NCBI RefSeq assembly: GCF_009389715.1
Contig: NC_052399.1
Coordinates: forward strand, 13,643,646-13,707,645
Length of the DNA stretch: 64,000 nt
From: Phoenix dactylifera
Taxonomy: Eukaryota > Streptophyta > Magnoliopsida > Arecales > Arecaceae
Direction of reading: 5' to 3'
Positions 14,501-27,439 of this stretch are shown here, piece after piece. The stretch's first letter is position 1; each line of letters starts with the position of its first letter. The translations under genes were made by a program, and so were the position numbers. The notes beneath the pieces were generated by a model. The model worked only from the letters and a program-made list of their open reading frames with translations. It was not told where the DNA came from and made no database searches.

Positions 14501-16421
14501 AATTCATGAATAAGAAAAGCTAAAAATCCAAGGAGCATTTTCTCTTGCAATCAATGCACTTAAGAAATTTAGAGAAATATCATCATTTATAAGAACAGAT
14601 ATTTGAACCTATATAGGCGCACAAAGTGAATACTTTGAAAAATTCGAAATTCCTACATCACCATAGACATCTCCATTAGGGTCTTTAAAAAACGTGATAT
14701 TGGCCATCTCAATGTGTGACCAGGACTGAGATCAACCTAGATCGTAGTTTATCTCGCCGAGATGGAAAGTGTGGAGCTTTTGGAAAGATCTGAGATTTTT
14801 CGAGATCTCAGCTGATATTTTTGAACCAAGATATCAAAATCTCAACCAATATGGTAGCAAATTATTAACTAAGACATCCAATTTAGGAGGTAAAATTGAT
14901 GCTAGCCAATATGTTCATATTGCATTGGCTGATTTCTTGGAATCATTCGGTCTATATCGGCCAAATAATAACGGCTGAGGTTGCCCATATAACATACTAA
15001 GTATGCCCAATATTGTTACAAACCAAGATTTTGGCCAAGGTAACCGAACCAGCAACAGCTTGGGTGGTCCGGTGCTTAATAAAATCCCAAGCCTCCCCCT
15101 CCAACGGTTGCCTTGCTCAATTTCTCTCTCGAATGCCTCCTTGCCCGATCTCTAGCGAAGCATCGACCAGGTTAAGTTATATCTTATATATGCCACGCTC
15201 TTATCAGCACATTCTGTCAGTGGAGGAGCCAGAATTTCCTTTTTCTCTTTGGGGGGAGGGGGAGGAGGATAGTGTTCTTGAGAGAGCAATTTTTAGAAGA
15301 TCCCGTTGTGCATTTATCTCTTCATCATACTATAAAACTACGCAAATGGATATAAAATCACACACATGGGTTCTTCTTCCTACTAACCTCAAGAAATTAA
15401 AAGAAGAAAGAATAGGGGAAAAAAGACAACAATTGTTTAAAAAGAACAAATTGACTCGAAATTTTCAGAAACAAATTTCTTCTAAAAAACTAATTTCAGT
15501 GAAGAAAATAGGGCACAAGACACTAACAGGTAATACTCCTATATTTTTTTATGTTAAAGAAAACTCCTATGATAAGAAAAAATGATCAGATTTACAATAA
15601 AAAAAGTAAGATTGGAACCAGGAAAAATAAAACTTATAAAAAAAGGAAAATTAGAAAAGAAAAGAAAATCAGAAAAAAGAGAAGGATAAATTATGGTGCA
15701 CATGTTGGGTGGATGGTAAGTTGTTGAGAGGAAAAATCAAAGAATAATGATTTTCTTCAAAAATAAAATCCTGTAACCAAGCAAAGCAATTGACACCACC
15801 TCCTCCTTTTCTCCTCCTCGTTCACCGTGTCAAATCAAATTAAATCAAGAAGAAATAACTTTTTTAGTTTCTACTGTAGGCAAAGCCGACTGGATGGCTT
15901 TAAAAGTTGTTTTGCTGCATTTCATTATCCAAGAAGATGCTTGAACCAAGTCCTATCGTAGCCTACCATATAAATTTGGACGTTTCATAGTCAGGACTAA
16001 AAAACAGGAAGTTGCCTTCCTGTCAAGAAACCCGAGGAATGTCTAATTTCCAGAAATAAAAATCAACGCAAAGAAAAACAATTCAGTAGTTTTATTTGTA
16101 CCTCAAAAATCTTAATTTTCTTCAACACAAGCGCCACCATCACCCCAATTGAAATATCATGACAAAAAACGAAAGACATAAGCGCCTCAAGAAACAATTT
16201 TATTCCCGCCAAATCTTAACCCAATTCCGAGAAAATACAAACAAAAAAAAGGAAAGAAACGGAAAACTCCAGGCAAATCAAAGAAGAAACCCTAAAAGCA
16301 CCCCGATGAAGCACGATCCGCATGAGGACAGGCACATGAACGAAAAAGAAATCCACAAGGTAAGAAATCAGGGAGGTGATGATGAGAGCTCACCGACAAC
16401 CCGCGATCCCTCGGAGCCCAT
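8557..16421 (-). CDS. UEV1: Ubiquitin-conjugating enzyme E2 variant UEV1 (Mms2-like), 159 aa
   Basis: Exons in transcript order are 16421-16394, 9326-9187, 9062-8937, 8854-8728 and 8615-8557, ending in TAA. All are GT-AG and the total is 480 nt. The protein starts [14 protein letters not shown] and continues with the family blocks [40 protein letters not shown] and [11 protein letters not shown]. Like known UEVs it has the E2 fold but no catalytic Cys at the usual site. Known UEV1/Mms2 proteins pair with Ubc13 to build Lys63-linked ubiquitin chains in DNA-damage tolerance and signalling. The C-terminus is RCSIL, a CaaX-type end whose final Leu would favour geranylgeranylation, so membrane attachment is possible. 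Nine codons and one base precede a first intron of about 7.1 kb, which makes exon 1 easy to miss. The start codon is the only ATG that gives the conserved MGSEGS start. Confidence 0.95.
9327..16393 (-). other. UEV1 first intron, about 7.1 kb, with dispersed repeats
   Basis: No second gene was recognised in the intron. It carries an (AT)n run (about 9390-9406), a CT/CCA-rich stretch (9990-10320) flanked by GACCCAACC-type repeat sequence (about 9760-10480), a C-run (about 12910-12931) and AT-rich filler. Reading frames such as 15013-15585 (190 codons) have no recognisable domain and biased Lys/Asn composition, so I treat them as chance. The donor is GTGAGC at 16393-16388 and the acceptor is TTTTTCAG next to 9326. 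Confidence 0.75.
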
Positions 16422-18780
16422 TGCGGCGTCTCTCTCCCTCTATTTCTTTCTCTGGAGCTTGGGACAGGGGACTGACCCAGGGGTTCCCTCCTCTCTCTCT
16501 CCCTCTATCTCCTATAGAGAGGGGGGGAGGGATTGCGGCAGGTGGGGGGAATAAGGGCAGGTAACCGCCGCCGAGGGTTAAGGGATTCCGGGCTCGGGTT
16601 TTCCCCTCCCGAAGAGCCAAGAAAAAAGGAAAAGGGGAACAAGAGTGAAAGGAAGGAGACGACCAACCACGTCCCACCCTTTTACAACGCGACGGTCGAT
16701 GAGCAGGTAACAATGTGGAGAAGGCATTAACGGCAGGGAGAGTAAAGTGAGCCAAAAATGGTAGGGAAAAAGCAATTTTATCTGAGTTTTTTTTTTTTTT
16801 TTCTCGGGCTCGGATAAAATCGGCAAGTTCTCCCGAACCTTGCCGACTTTATCCATTTAGAAACCTAGGTTTCTTTTCAGATGAGTGTATTTGTTATGGA
16901 TCCCTGCACGCTGTGGGTCACATGTCACAAGACACAGGCTGTGACCCATAGATTGCAATAGGGGGCAACTTTGAAATAAAAATAGAAATGAGTGTCTCTT
17001 GTTCTAGTTGTTTCAATAGAAATGAAAATTCCTATATTGATGGAAAGATTTTTATTATTTATTTTATCGAATCAATACTTTCAAATTCAAATCTCTGATA
17101 ATAATAAGTAACCATTGTCATTGCAATTGTTGTTGTTTTATTATAGAGAATCCAGTGAGATACTTTCCTGAATAAATATAATGGCCATTATAATAGCTAA
17201 TAAAGTTTCTGAAGAAGGCAAGATATTATTAGGAGATGGCAAACAAGGCTGAAACCTTTGTAAAAGGTTTTAAAGATTGTTGGGTTAGATTATATTAGAT
17301 TATAAGGTAATCTGACGATATCTAGAATTTACGAGGAAAAATAAATTTTACTGTGTTTATTTGGTAGAAAAATTACTAAGTTTAGTTAGAGATAATCTTC
17401 TATGGAAATATTGTTGAATTCTCAATAATGCTTTTAAATAAATAATTCAAGAATGATTGTTCTTGTTTGGTCTATTTGTTGGCTATTTATGGCCTATTTA
17501 CATAAAGACTGTCATTTTGAAATATTGAAATATATTTACATGAGTTAATAACTACAGAATCCTGAGAGATTTTGGAGAAAACAAATCGAGAAATCAAAAG
17601 ATCGATTGTGAAAATTGGGAGGCTACTTTTTTTACATAGGGAGACTACTAAAAGCTAGCTGGTCAATGACAATCAAGGGCTATGTCGATTAAGAGTACTT
17701 GGTTTTTTCTAATGAGAGAGGCAAACAAGAGGGTTTCACCGAAAATATTCAATTGATGTTATATTTTGAGTTGGGACTGCCATGGGATTGACAATATTAA
17801 AAGAGGACATTTGTGGATTTTAACGAAAAAAGTGAAAGTGTTTCCATCGATCAATGACAACTTCTTAGTAATCTAGTTAGGGGAAAAAAAAAAAACATAC
17901 CCACTTGCTGATATGGAAAAAGTGTATCTCTTCCCCATCTTAGTTGAATCACGATGAATGGGGATGTAACTAGGTGGATTAGGTTCGACTCAAACACAGG
18001 GTAGAACTGGGCTGAATATTCGACCAGTGACAAGTAAAATTCTAGATTGGGTGAATCTCCGTCATTTTGAATCGTATAAGAAAATCTCATCAAAAAGATT
18101 GTATAAAATAATAAAATTAGAGAAATATTTATGGCACAATAATTGCTTAAAGAAGATCTTATCGGACCTCCCATAGCTGTTGTGCTATATACTGAACATT
18201 AAAATTATGGGACATTAATCATGCAGCTTAGATTGTTTCTAAAAGCAAGGATGTTGGCATAAATGAGCATTGCAAACAGAGCATAGCACTTGTAGCTAGG
18301 AAAATTTCTAACCTCATCAATGCAGTGCAATGGGGTTGTTACCCTACACCTGCCAACTTTTTCATCATAATATTGCTGTTACTAATCTACGATACGTACA
18401 ACATTGATTGACATGGGAGAAAGTTGATGGCTGAATGGTTATGCTCGCCTGCATCATGCAGTAATCTGGGTTCTGAAATCTGTCACCTTGAAAATGTCAT
18501 TGGAACAAAGTCTTGTCAAGGTGATCCAAGAGCATAGCTTATTTCAAACTGTAGAACTGCAGCGTAGTGGCGTGCATGACATTGGGTTAATTTGGTCCTG
18601 CCTCAGTTACCAAGTGTCATGAAATCTTATACCACGACTAGGGTAAGCGAGGGAGCTTTTGTATCTAAATTATTCATTAAAAAGGGGAAAAAATCATCAG
18701 AAAGATGAAGTGTGATGATGCTATGATGATGCCTCTGATACTCGGGTTCCTTCCTGATGATGAGCATCCTACCTTCATTT
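16422..18780. other. Intergenic upstream of UEV1: promoter side and AT-rich filler
   Basis: The first 150 bp hold GC-rich and CT-rich sequence that should contain the UEV1 5' UTR and promoter. Beyond 16870 it is AT-rich with no gene I can support. A short inverted repeat (TGGGTCACA at 16914-16922, TGTGACCCA at 16940-16948) lies here. Confidence 0.5.
16812..16854. repeat. Strong inverted repeat upstream of UEV1
   Basis: The arms are GGATAAAATCGGCAAG (16812-16827) and CTTGCCGACTTTATCC (16839-16854), 15 of 16 paired, around an 11-nt spacer that itself can pair GTTC with GAAC. It lies about 390-430 bp upstream of the UEV1 ATG. It may be a mini-MITE end or a protein-binding palindrome. Confidence 0.7.
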
Positions 18781-20925
18781 ACAAGGTGTGTGCACCAGCC
18801 AGGAGCTGGAGGCCTATGTTCCAACACCGGGGGTTGGACCTATTTCTCACTTACTTTTTGCTGATGATTGTCTTCTCCTGACCAGGGCGCGGGTTTCTGA
18901 TGCATAGGTCCTTCGCAGGATGCTGACGGGTTACTGTGCGGCATCTGGACAGAGAGTGAACTTCCTGAAGTCAACCATTCAGTTCAGCCCTAACACGGAA
19001 AGCAGAGTCAGACAGGAGATCCGGAGGATTCTGCAGATACCAGAGCATGAGGGACACTGATCTACCTGGGAGTTCCTATCACAAGCCGGAGACTACAGGT
19101 GGCAGAGTGCTCGGGGTTGGTACAGCGGGTCCATAGCAGGTTGGAGGGATGGAGGGCATCATCTCTATCCATGATGGGGAGACTGACACTGGTCAGATCG
19201 GTATTAGGGTCCATGCCAGTATATCTCATGGCCAACACTGTGATATCAAAGACGACTCTGTTGAGGATTGAACGTCTTCTCCGGAGCTTCTTGTGGGGGT
19301 CTCACGGTAGAGGCCATGGAGTACATCTAGTGGCATAGAAGCAGGTCTGCCTTCCCATCAATGAGGGTGGTCTGCGAGTGCAGTCCCTCCTGGAGAAGCA
19401 TGAGGCTTTTATTGCTCGGCACGCAGCTCGCTTCCTGTTGGAGCCACACAGGCTCTGGAGTCGGGTGATGGTAGCCATATATGGTCGAGAGGGCTCAGAG
19501 GTGGCATGGAGTGGCCGCCGAATCTCCTTTATGTGGCGCGAGATTGGGAAATACTTGCAAACACCAGATGGCTGATAGGCGATGGACGGAGCAACGATAT
19601 GACTGGTGATCCGTGGGTGGATACCTTTTTTTTGATGTGCTAGCTGACCATGGTGGATACTGAGGCAGCAGAGGGGCTCCGGGTGTGCGACCTCCTAGCA
19701 CCTGGGAGGACCGAGTGGGACGAGGCCAGACTACGACATTTGTTCAGGGTACACCTTGTTGAGAGGATCAGGGTTTGGGGCACCTCATATAGGGCCAGTG
19801 TCAAACTAGGAGACCTATCTCGGGTTATCCAGCGAGAGCATGAGCGGGGGCCGGACTGCACCAGGATCTGGAGGTCCGAGCTCCACTCGAGGGCAGCACT
19901 CTTTTTATGGAAGGTGATGTGAGATCGCCTACCGATGAGAGCAGTGCTGGGCAGGCGTGGTTTGGGGATCCCTGCGGAGTGCGGGGCTTGCGGTGCAGAG
20001 GAGTCAGTGGACCATGTGCTATTCCAGTGTACATGGGCGAGGTCGACATGGCAGTGGATAAGGATCCTAGAGGAGGCTTGGCGTGAGAGGCGACTCTTTC
20101 TACAGATGATACGACGGTGGTTGGCTAGTCCTTGGACATGTCAGGAGGCCATCAGAGCGACTTGCACAGCCCATCAGATCTGGCTGGTAAGGAACGCTCG
20201 CACTTTCGGCGAGCGCAGGATGTCGCCAAGGTTTGTTGCGGAGTCCACTCAAGCACTGGCGATGGAGTCCAGACCCACCATCCATTCAGATATACCCTTG
20301 ATAGCTCGGGACACCTGGGGTACCTTCTCTGCTCAGGCAGTTCCTCGGACGTTGTTTTTCACCTGGGAGCCCCCACCCCTGAACTTCCTCAAGGTCAACT
20401 TTGATGGGTCAGTGCTGGATGGAGGTACGCGAGGCGGGATAGGCTTTGTTATACGGGACCCTCACTCCAGGGTAGTGGCAGCGGGCAATTGTCAGTTGTT
20501 CGACACATCAGTTTCAGAAGCGAAGTTGCAAGCTGCCTGGGCAGGTCTTCGCCAGGCGCGGCAGGTGCTGCAAGCCAACTTGATCATCCTGGAGGGCGAT
20601 TCGGCTACGGTCATTAGGTGGATTCGGAGGGGTTCGAGTAGTAAGAGCACGGACCACCCCTCTGATCTGGAACATTGGGATGATGGTGAGGGATGGTGTG
20701 GCCTTCGAGGCCAAGCATGTATTCAGAGAGGCCAATAGGACGGCTGACTGGGTGGCTGTCTACGCGGCCCACCACTCAGGATACGCCCTGTGGTCAGGAG
20801 AGGGGGAGCTGCCACTGGCACTCCGTGAGCTTGTGTTTTTTTTATTTTTTTGGGTATATTGGTACGCGCATTGTATGAAGAACCCGTCAAAGCAGCACAC
20901 ACAAAAAAAAAAAGACTGCCCCCTT
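18780..20925 (+). mobile_element. 5'-truncated LINE with RT C-terminal part, zf-RVT and RNase H
   Basis: The sequence enters within the reverse-transcriptase domain, with the FADD catalytic motif at 18856-18867 inside SHLLFADDCLL. The RT thumb region follows (19099-19575, with LTLVRSVLGSMPVYLM), then a zf-RVT cysteine cluster (CGACGAEESVDHVLFQC, about 19980-20030). Last is an RNase H domain with catalytic Asp in NFDGS (20403), Glu in SEAKL (20517) and Asp in LEGDSA (20598), ending near DWVA. The 3' end is an A-run near 20910-20920. Stops (for example TAG at 18904 and at 19336) and frame changes show it is dead. ORF1, endonuclease and most of RT are missing, as is usual for target-primed insertion. 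I found no target duplication. This is the longest of four copies of the family here. Confidence 0.9.
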
Positions 20926-21449
20926 CCCTTTAACATAATATGATTTACCATGTTGAAGACAACGGCAAGAGCATCATTTGTCTCCTTTAACACCTTCCTC
21001 ATGGTATAATAATCATTTCAAGCTTCAAGTCGGACTATTAAGCTTGTTCTAACTGAGAGACATGATGACAGATTCAAGCAACTAATAATGAAAATTACCA
21101 GTTGATGCAAAGGAATCATCGACTCTGCAGGGATCTCAAAGCACCTGTTAGTGGCATCCAGCTCTAGAGAGAACTTTGTTTCTTTTGTTTCTGCTGCATG
21201 GCAGACCTAAACTACTCCAACTCACATGATTGCCATGTAAGTGAAATAAAAATCTCAAAATTGTATTCCTTAACTGAAATGGATATCATAATGTCTAACA
21301 TACAGCTATATCTGATTCTCGAAGTATATAAAAAAAAGAAGATAAGATGATTCAGTATAAGAATGCCGTAATTATACAAACGAGGGCATTCTAATGACCT
21401 AATAATATCTAACAAATCAGTCAGTCCAAGGTCAGAAAATTCATCAGGA
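20926..21449. other. 3' flank of the VAR3/OZ-like gene
   Basis: This lies between the LINE tail and the stop codon of the zinc-finger gene and should include its 3' UTR. No separate gene seen. The LINE landed roughly 530 bp downstream of the stop. Confidence 0.5.
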
Positions 21450-24400
21450 TTAGTTTTTAAATTTTCCATTATCTTTTGCACTTTGGAACCACTCAGCTAT
21501 CTCATCTTCACCACTTGATTCATCCAACTCGATGCTGCTTCTAAGACTGGCAGAATCCAAACCACCATCATTTTCTTGATTTCTCTCCCCTGAATGCCCT
21601 TTACTGCTCTGCGACATTTCTTCCTTCCACCTCTCCCTGGCAACAAGGTCTTGGGACAGAGTGCTACTGCCTGCCAATATTGGAAAATTATCTGCAAATT
21701 TATTCCGTGCATCCAACTTATCTTCGTCACTGTCATCTCCATCTTCCCCAGGACTCCAGAAATCAGAGTCTTCTACTTCTGTTGGCTTCCATTGAGTATG
21801 CTGTCCAGTGGTGTCGTCGCTGTTTCTGACAAATGAGATACCAGAATGCTTCTGATGTCCTTGATCATGATGCTGGGATCCAGCACAATCTCCACTATTT
21901 GATGCTTTAGGTCGTTTCCAATCGCATTTTAAACAAACCATGTTCCTCCTAAAATTAATGAAGTTACACCTGCAACACAATATATCATGCAAGTGTTCTC
22001 ATCTCTTTTTTTTTTTTTTTTTGCTGATCGCTATTGAATAAATGATTCATGGACAAGAAAAAATCAAGTTAATTAAGTTCATTTGGGGCAATATCAGTCT
22101 CCTGTCAGAGGAGACGAGGGAACCTAATAACTAGCTTGAACAAAAGCAACACTATTTGACTATATCAACAATTCTGATGATTACCATTGCCACAATAAAA
22201 ACCATACCAAATGAATTTTTCATATTCAAAGTTGCAGAATAATTAGCAAAGGATCAATGACTCACGATGGACATTCCCATTCCCCAGGATTAAGCTGGCG
22301 TTTTGGGGGCTTCTCATGACACTGCAAGCATTTTGTATTCTTGGCAAAGTTCAAGAAATTACACCTGCAAGAAATTGCAGAAAAATCAAATGAAAAAATA
22401 AAACCATGTACTGATATCTTAATCGAGGTCAAGAATCAAGATACCAAGAATCATACTTCTCACATATCCAGTCTCCTTTCTTGAGAGGAAGATGCTCCTG
22501 GTCCTCCTGAAACCTTTTAAGCCTCTCTTGGAATTCCCCATTGCAGCGCAAGCATTTGATGTTCTTGGCGAAGTTCAGAAAGTTGCATCTAGTAATATAA
22601 TCAAGAGATGCCATTTAGAATTAGGGAAAAAATGATCAAGATGGAAATTGAAGGAAGATCTGTCAGCTTACTTGGGACAAATCCAGTCTCCCTGTTTCAT
22701 AGGGACAGCAATTTGGCCCTTGAAAAATTGGCTCCCACTTGCCTTGTCTAGCCTAGATAAAGGCCTTCCAGAGGTCACTGTTGGAGTATTGGAGTCAAAT
22801 TCCTCGATACTAAACTCCACCATTTCATTCAGCAGCTTCCGAACAGATTCTTTAACAGTTTTGTTGAGGCATGCCGGGTTCTCCACTGACCCAGTGATGA
22901 TATCGAGACCATGTGTTAATAAAATTCGCATAACATCCACAGTTCTTCCACCTTCATCCTCACGAGCCTTCACATATGCCCTCTCACAGCTTCCCCGCAA
23001 ATTGCACGAGCTGCAAACCTGTCGGACAAAAGACATTATTAGAGATAATCCAAGATAATGTAGTTTTCGCTTAACACATATAGTTTAATTAATTCCAGTA
23101 AGTATTTCTGGCACATACATCTCCTTCCTCAATGCCCACATGAGCTCTCAAACGCTTCCCTGAATTGACAACTTTTCTGTCTATGCTTGGGCATCCACAT
23201 TTCACAATAATCTGAATATCTCTCCTTGACAAATATCTACATCAAATCCATATAGTGCATAAATACACAGAGTAGGAAATCAAATTAACTTTGCACAAAA
23301 AAGGGAAAAGAAAAGCATTCTAAAAAACCTAAAAAAGAAAAGGAAATATTAGTTCATGGTCTTCATGTTAAGGTTGTTGGGGATCCATATTCTTCTTGCC
23401 ATGTAAAACTCATCCCTAATGCCTATTGAGGCTATATGCAAAGAGATATCGAGGTTACACAACAAATAGTCAAAAGCCAGAGAACATGGTAGCTATATAA
23501 ATTTCCTCTATTATCAGGATGTAGCATCTGTAGTAAACTGTTAGACTTGGATTTCTGCAACTATCTTAATATTTGTCCCTGGTCATGAAAGAACCAGATG
23601 AAAAATCACTTAGCATCAACTTAACTCATTTAATTCAAAGAGAAATGACCTTTTATTTCTTTAAGGCACTTTCTGTTTTTTTCCCATAATGTAAACATGA
23701 ATGTAAAAGCCACACGAAGGAAAAAAATAATGCATGTCTGTCAAGCACAGGAAGGGAAAACATAACGCATATGTCTTTTAAGTTGAACGTGCCAAAAAAA
23801 GGATTCTACCTTTTCCTTCACATATTATAAAATAATCTCTGAGCATAATGGCTCTGAGGGCTTTAGCTGACCTTGGGAAAGTTACTGCATTTTTGACAAA
23901 GATATCAAACTGTGAATGTCATTTTCATAAATATATTTTGTGCAATAAAAGTTGAAAGTAAAAGGTCAAAGCATATTATTCTTTTTTGCAAATACAGTTG
24001 ATCAGTCCAAAAGCTAATCACGATCCCTTATAAACAACCCACGCTCATGTTTATTCATCTTTTTCTTTATTTTCCCTCACAAATTCTATTTTTTTCCCAT
24101 AAAAGCTGTTTGGAAACAATCCCATTTATTTTTTTTCTTATTTCATATACCAACTTAGACATTTCTTATTTAATTGACAGGTGTAAGTAAACTAAGCTTG
24201 TCGGATATCAGTTTAGCATCTTCCCTGTTTCAAAAATATAAGTTGGTGGTCCTCTTGAGGTATTGACTTATCAAATGTGATCCTCTTTATATGTACAAAG
24301 CCCTAAAGATCTACTCTTCGGAAATATTATGATTCCTCCACCTCTGATATCTTTCTCAAGAACTTCAAAAATTACCTCATCCTATCTCTAAACTATCTTA

Positions 24401-26197
24401 CAATGATCTCATCATCAAGATCTCCAAATATAGAAACTTTTGTTTTCCTCCTTTATTTTCTAACTCATTGATTTTAGAAATTAAAAAAGTTGATATTATT
24501 AACATGCTTTCCAATTACCATATAATACTTTAATCAGAATCCTATTTATCTTGTCTTCAGAATCATAAAACATGAAGCCTCCCAACTATACAGAATCCTT
24601 TTTTTTTTGTGATACATTTTCTGGCTTTTAAAATTTAGAATAGTAATGTAGGGTTGATAGTAGCAAAAGAAACAGAATGCCATATTTTTGAAGTTTAGAA
24701 CATGAAATTCTACCAATTTATGGATAAGCTCAATTCTGTGGCATAATATCCATGTTGTCAATTGATAGGCTTTTTTTTTAGTGAAAACGATGTTATAATC
24801 CAAACAGATGTTTTCTCACCTTTCTTGAAACTCTTTATGCATAGGGCCAGTAGAAGTGTAGCATGCTAAATTTTTTTTTAACAAAGAGATCGAGTATAAC
24901 ATAATTTCTGCAAAAGTTGTTGGACTTTTCCTACCCTTTTTCATGTATGTGTTCCTCTCTCTTTGCTTGCACATCTGATTGAGATAGTTACGATATGGTA
25001 GATTGCAAGCTATTTGGCATTGTCACAAATAGAAGAAGCCATTGAAATCAACTCTAATTTTGTCCTTATCACCACCATGCCTACACCCTTTCACCTCATA
25101 TATGTTTGCAGAGCTTCAGGTCCCTGAATTTTCTGTTAGAAAATCTCAGACTCTTCTTAACAAGCTAGCTATAATATTAATCAATAAACCATAATGTTAG
25201 GGAGATTCTGGAACTTATTTGCATACAATGCTTACCCAAATTCACTCCTGCATATAAGTTCACATACTCCACGTTTGGACTAAATATCTGGAACTACTTC
25301 ACAATCTCTATCCACTGTTCCCTTCAGTTCCTAACACAAAAATCAACCTCTTTTTCCTATTTGCATCTAATACTATTGATTCAAGGGGTCAAATCACATA
25401 ATACACCAGAAACAACTTTCAGATCAAAAAACCGATACAATTTGGCAACCTGCCTTTTTATCTTCTAATTAGAGAGATCAGCCATGGTATTTAGATTATA
25501 AAACATCATACCCATAATCTTTGACAGTATGCAGAATCAAATTCCTCGTGTTGATTGTTCAAACGGCATCGACAAACAAAAGGTTACGGAACAAGACGAA
25601 CAAAAAGTTGAAAACTTTCACTCTTTATCGACAAGCAAGAGGACCTGAATCATAGAATCACAAACCGGCACGCGCTATGCTACAAAAACCCTAAACAAGC
25701 ATATCAAAAAATGCAAACTTTCCTGACTCTAAGGCTTTATCAGCTTTAAATAAGAATAAACCCATCTCTCACCTGATGAGATCGAAGTGATTCCGCGCGA
25801 AATTGAGGCAGGCGGTCCGGATGTGGTTGGAGTCCTTGGAAGCACTCAAAGAGGAAACAGGAGAAGCCCTCTGGAACGCAGTGCGGTCCAAATAGCCCTT
25901 CTTGAGGAGGCTCTCCATCAGCTCCACCCACTCCGGCCAAGGGTGCGATATCTCCACCTCCCTCCCTCCTCCAGCACTGGCAGCGGCGGCTTCTTTTCCT
26001 TCTTCTCGGCCTCGTTCCGGCGCTCGCACTGGTCGCGGAGCGGCCATAGGTTGCAGGGACTGGAGCTCTTCGAGCTCGTTACGGACGTAATCGAGCCGGG
26101 GATCGGTGATGTTGGAGGTCGAAGAAGGGAGGGAGCGGGATAACCGGAGGAGCGAGCCATTGGTCGGGATTCGGAAGGCGGAGAAGCGGCGATGCAT
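21450..26197 (-). CDS. Organellar RanBP2-type zinc-finger protein, VAR3/OZ family, 546 aa
   Basis: Exons in transcript order are 26197-25773, 23236-23119, 23018-22672, 22588-22457, 22364-22266 and 21969-21450. All are GT-AG and the sum is 1641 nt. The N-terminus is Arg/Ser-rich with almost no acidic residues for about 30 residues, suggesting an organellar presequence. The family domain follows (DPRLDYVRNELEEL, WPEWVELMESLLKKGY, then YLSRRDIQIIVKCGCPSIDR and VCSSCNLRGSCERAY, residues about 32-270). Three RanBP2 fingers follow: W293/C295/C298/C309/C312, W337/C339/C342/C353/C356 and W370/C372/C375/C386/C389. The tail is acidic and Ser-rich. Known relatives (Arabidopsis VAR3/OZ1 in plastids, OZ2 in mitochondria) act in organelle RNA editing or splicing and chloroplast development. 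I cannot say which OZ paralogue this is. Each finger is cut by a phase-2 intron at the same place, between its first two cysteines. Confidence 0.92.
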
Positions 26198-26628
26198 CCG
26201 CCGAGCGCTAGCCGGGACAACCTGTTCGATTTTATGTCTCCCGGTTCTCGTATACGAGCCGAGTCCTAAGCCGAGGAGAAAGAACGTTGAGGGTGGTTAG
26301 CACTTTATGAATAGAAATCATATGGGAGAGCACTGCAAAAAGGAAATATGGGGTGGGTTTAAAAAAAAACCCAAAAATTATATTTTTTTTTTCTAATGAA
26401 GTTGTCACTCTCGTGATTAAAAAATAAAAAAAAATATGTACAATTTTTTTTTTTCTGATCAAATCTCTCCCTTCATTTTTTTTTTGTCAAGTCTTTTTTT
26501 TTTTTTTCTGTCCATAAGGCCTTCCTTTTTATTTCTAAGTCCCTTTCTCCTCATGTTTGCACTTAAGAATTTATTGAATCTAAAAAATGGTGTGTATATA
26601 ATTTTTTATATTAGATAAAACTAGAAAA
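26198..26628. other. Upstream region of the VAR3/OZ-like gene
   Basis: It probably contains the 5' UTR and promoter. The first 100 bp is GC-richer and then it becomes T- and A-rich (runs at 26358-26390 and 26445-26510). No clear TATA box that I would trust. Confidence 0.45.
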
Positions 26629-27135
26629 CTGTGTACTATATATTGATAGTGATAAATATCATGCACTACAAATTATAGATCGATTTATCTAGAGATGTAT
26701 ATTAGTTTACTAAATGACTAATTTATTTGGTGTCTATAATTTGGCTGCGTAGTATGTACAGATTAAAAGAATGTTTTAAAAACTATGTATCGATTTATCT
26801 AGAAGTATGCATTGGATCACTGCTGAGTATGTGTCAAAAAAACTTTCAATATATATCAAAAAGTCGATGAGTATACCACATGATCATATAGTATATACTG
26901 ATAAACATTATGTTCTGAAAACTATGTATCAATTTGCTTGGTGGTGTGTTGGTTGCTAGATGACTAATTTGCTAAGTATATATCATTTGAACATATACTG
27001 TGGGTTGGTGAACACAATGTTCTGAAAATTATGTATCAATTTACCTAAACATATATATTGGCTTGCTAGATGACTAATTTACTTGATGTATATTATCTTG
27101 CCATATATTGTGTAGAGATAAAAAATATGTTCTAG
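26629..27135 (+). repeat. Degenerate tandem array, about four units of 100-150 bp
   Basis: An anchor like ACTATGTATCAATTT recurs with its ATCRATTT core at 26679, 26789, 26938 and 27035. Each anchor is followed by a block like TTGGTTGCTAGATGACTAATTT and then TATATACTGT. Unit lengths vary (110, 149 and 97 bp), so it is old and eroded. No coding potential. Confidence 0.75.
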
Positions 27136-27439
27136 AAACGAAAACGAAAAAAGATACTACGGGCAATTTCTTTTTTTTTTTTTTTTGATCAAGGGATTGA
27201 TGATTCTATTAGCAGGAGGAGTTTTTGACTTTTGGATTTTTCTTTGAGATCCGTATTAGGGGGAACATGGCAAAATGAGAAGCGTGTTTTATATTTCCTT
27301 CTCTGATGCCCGCACCATATGAATTTTTGTTTAGTATTTGATGGGGGCACATGATAATGTATGATTTTTTTTCCTCTTTTTTTATTCTGGGAAAAGATAA
27401 CACATGAAATGTTGTTATTCATGATTAATAGGTGATGGA

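Noticed and set aside
15013-15585. 190-codon frame in the UEV1 intron
   Set aside because: No domain, Lys/Asn-rich AT-driven composition in the second half, and a position inside a well-supported intron on the other strand.
16159-16554. 131-codon plus-strand frame across UEV1 exon 1
   Set aside because: Antisense overlap with a conserved exon and promoter; low-complexity composition.
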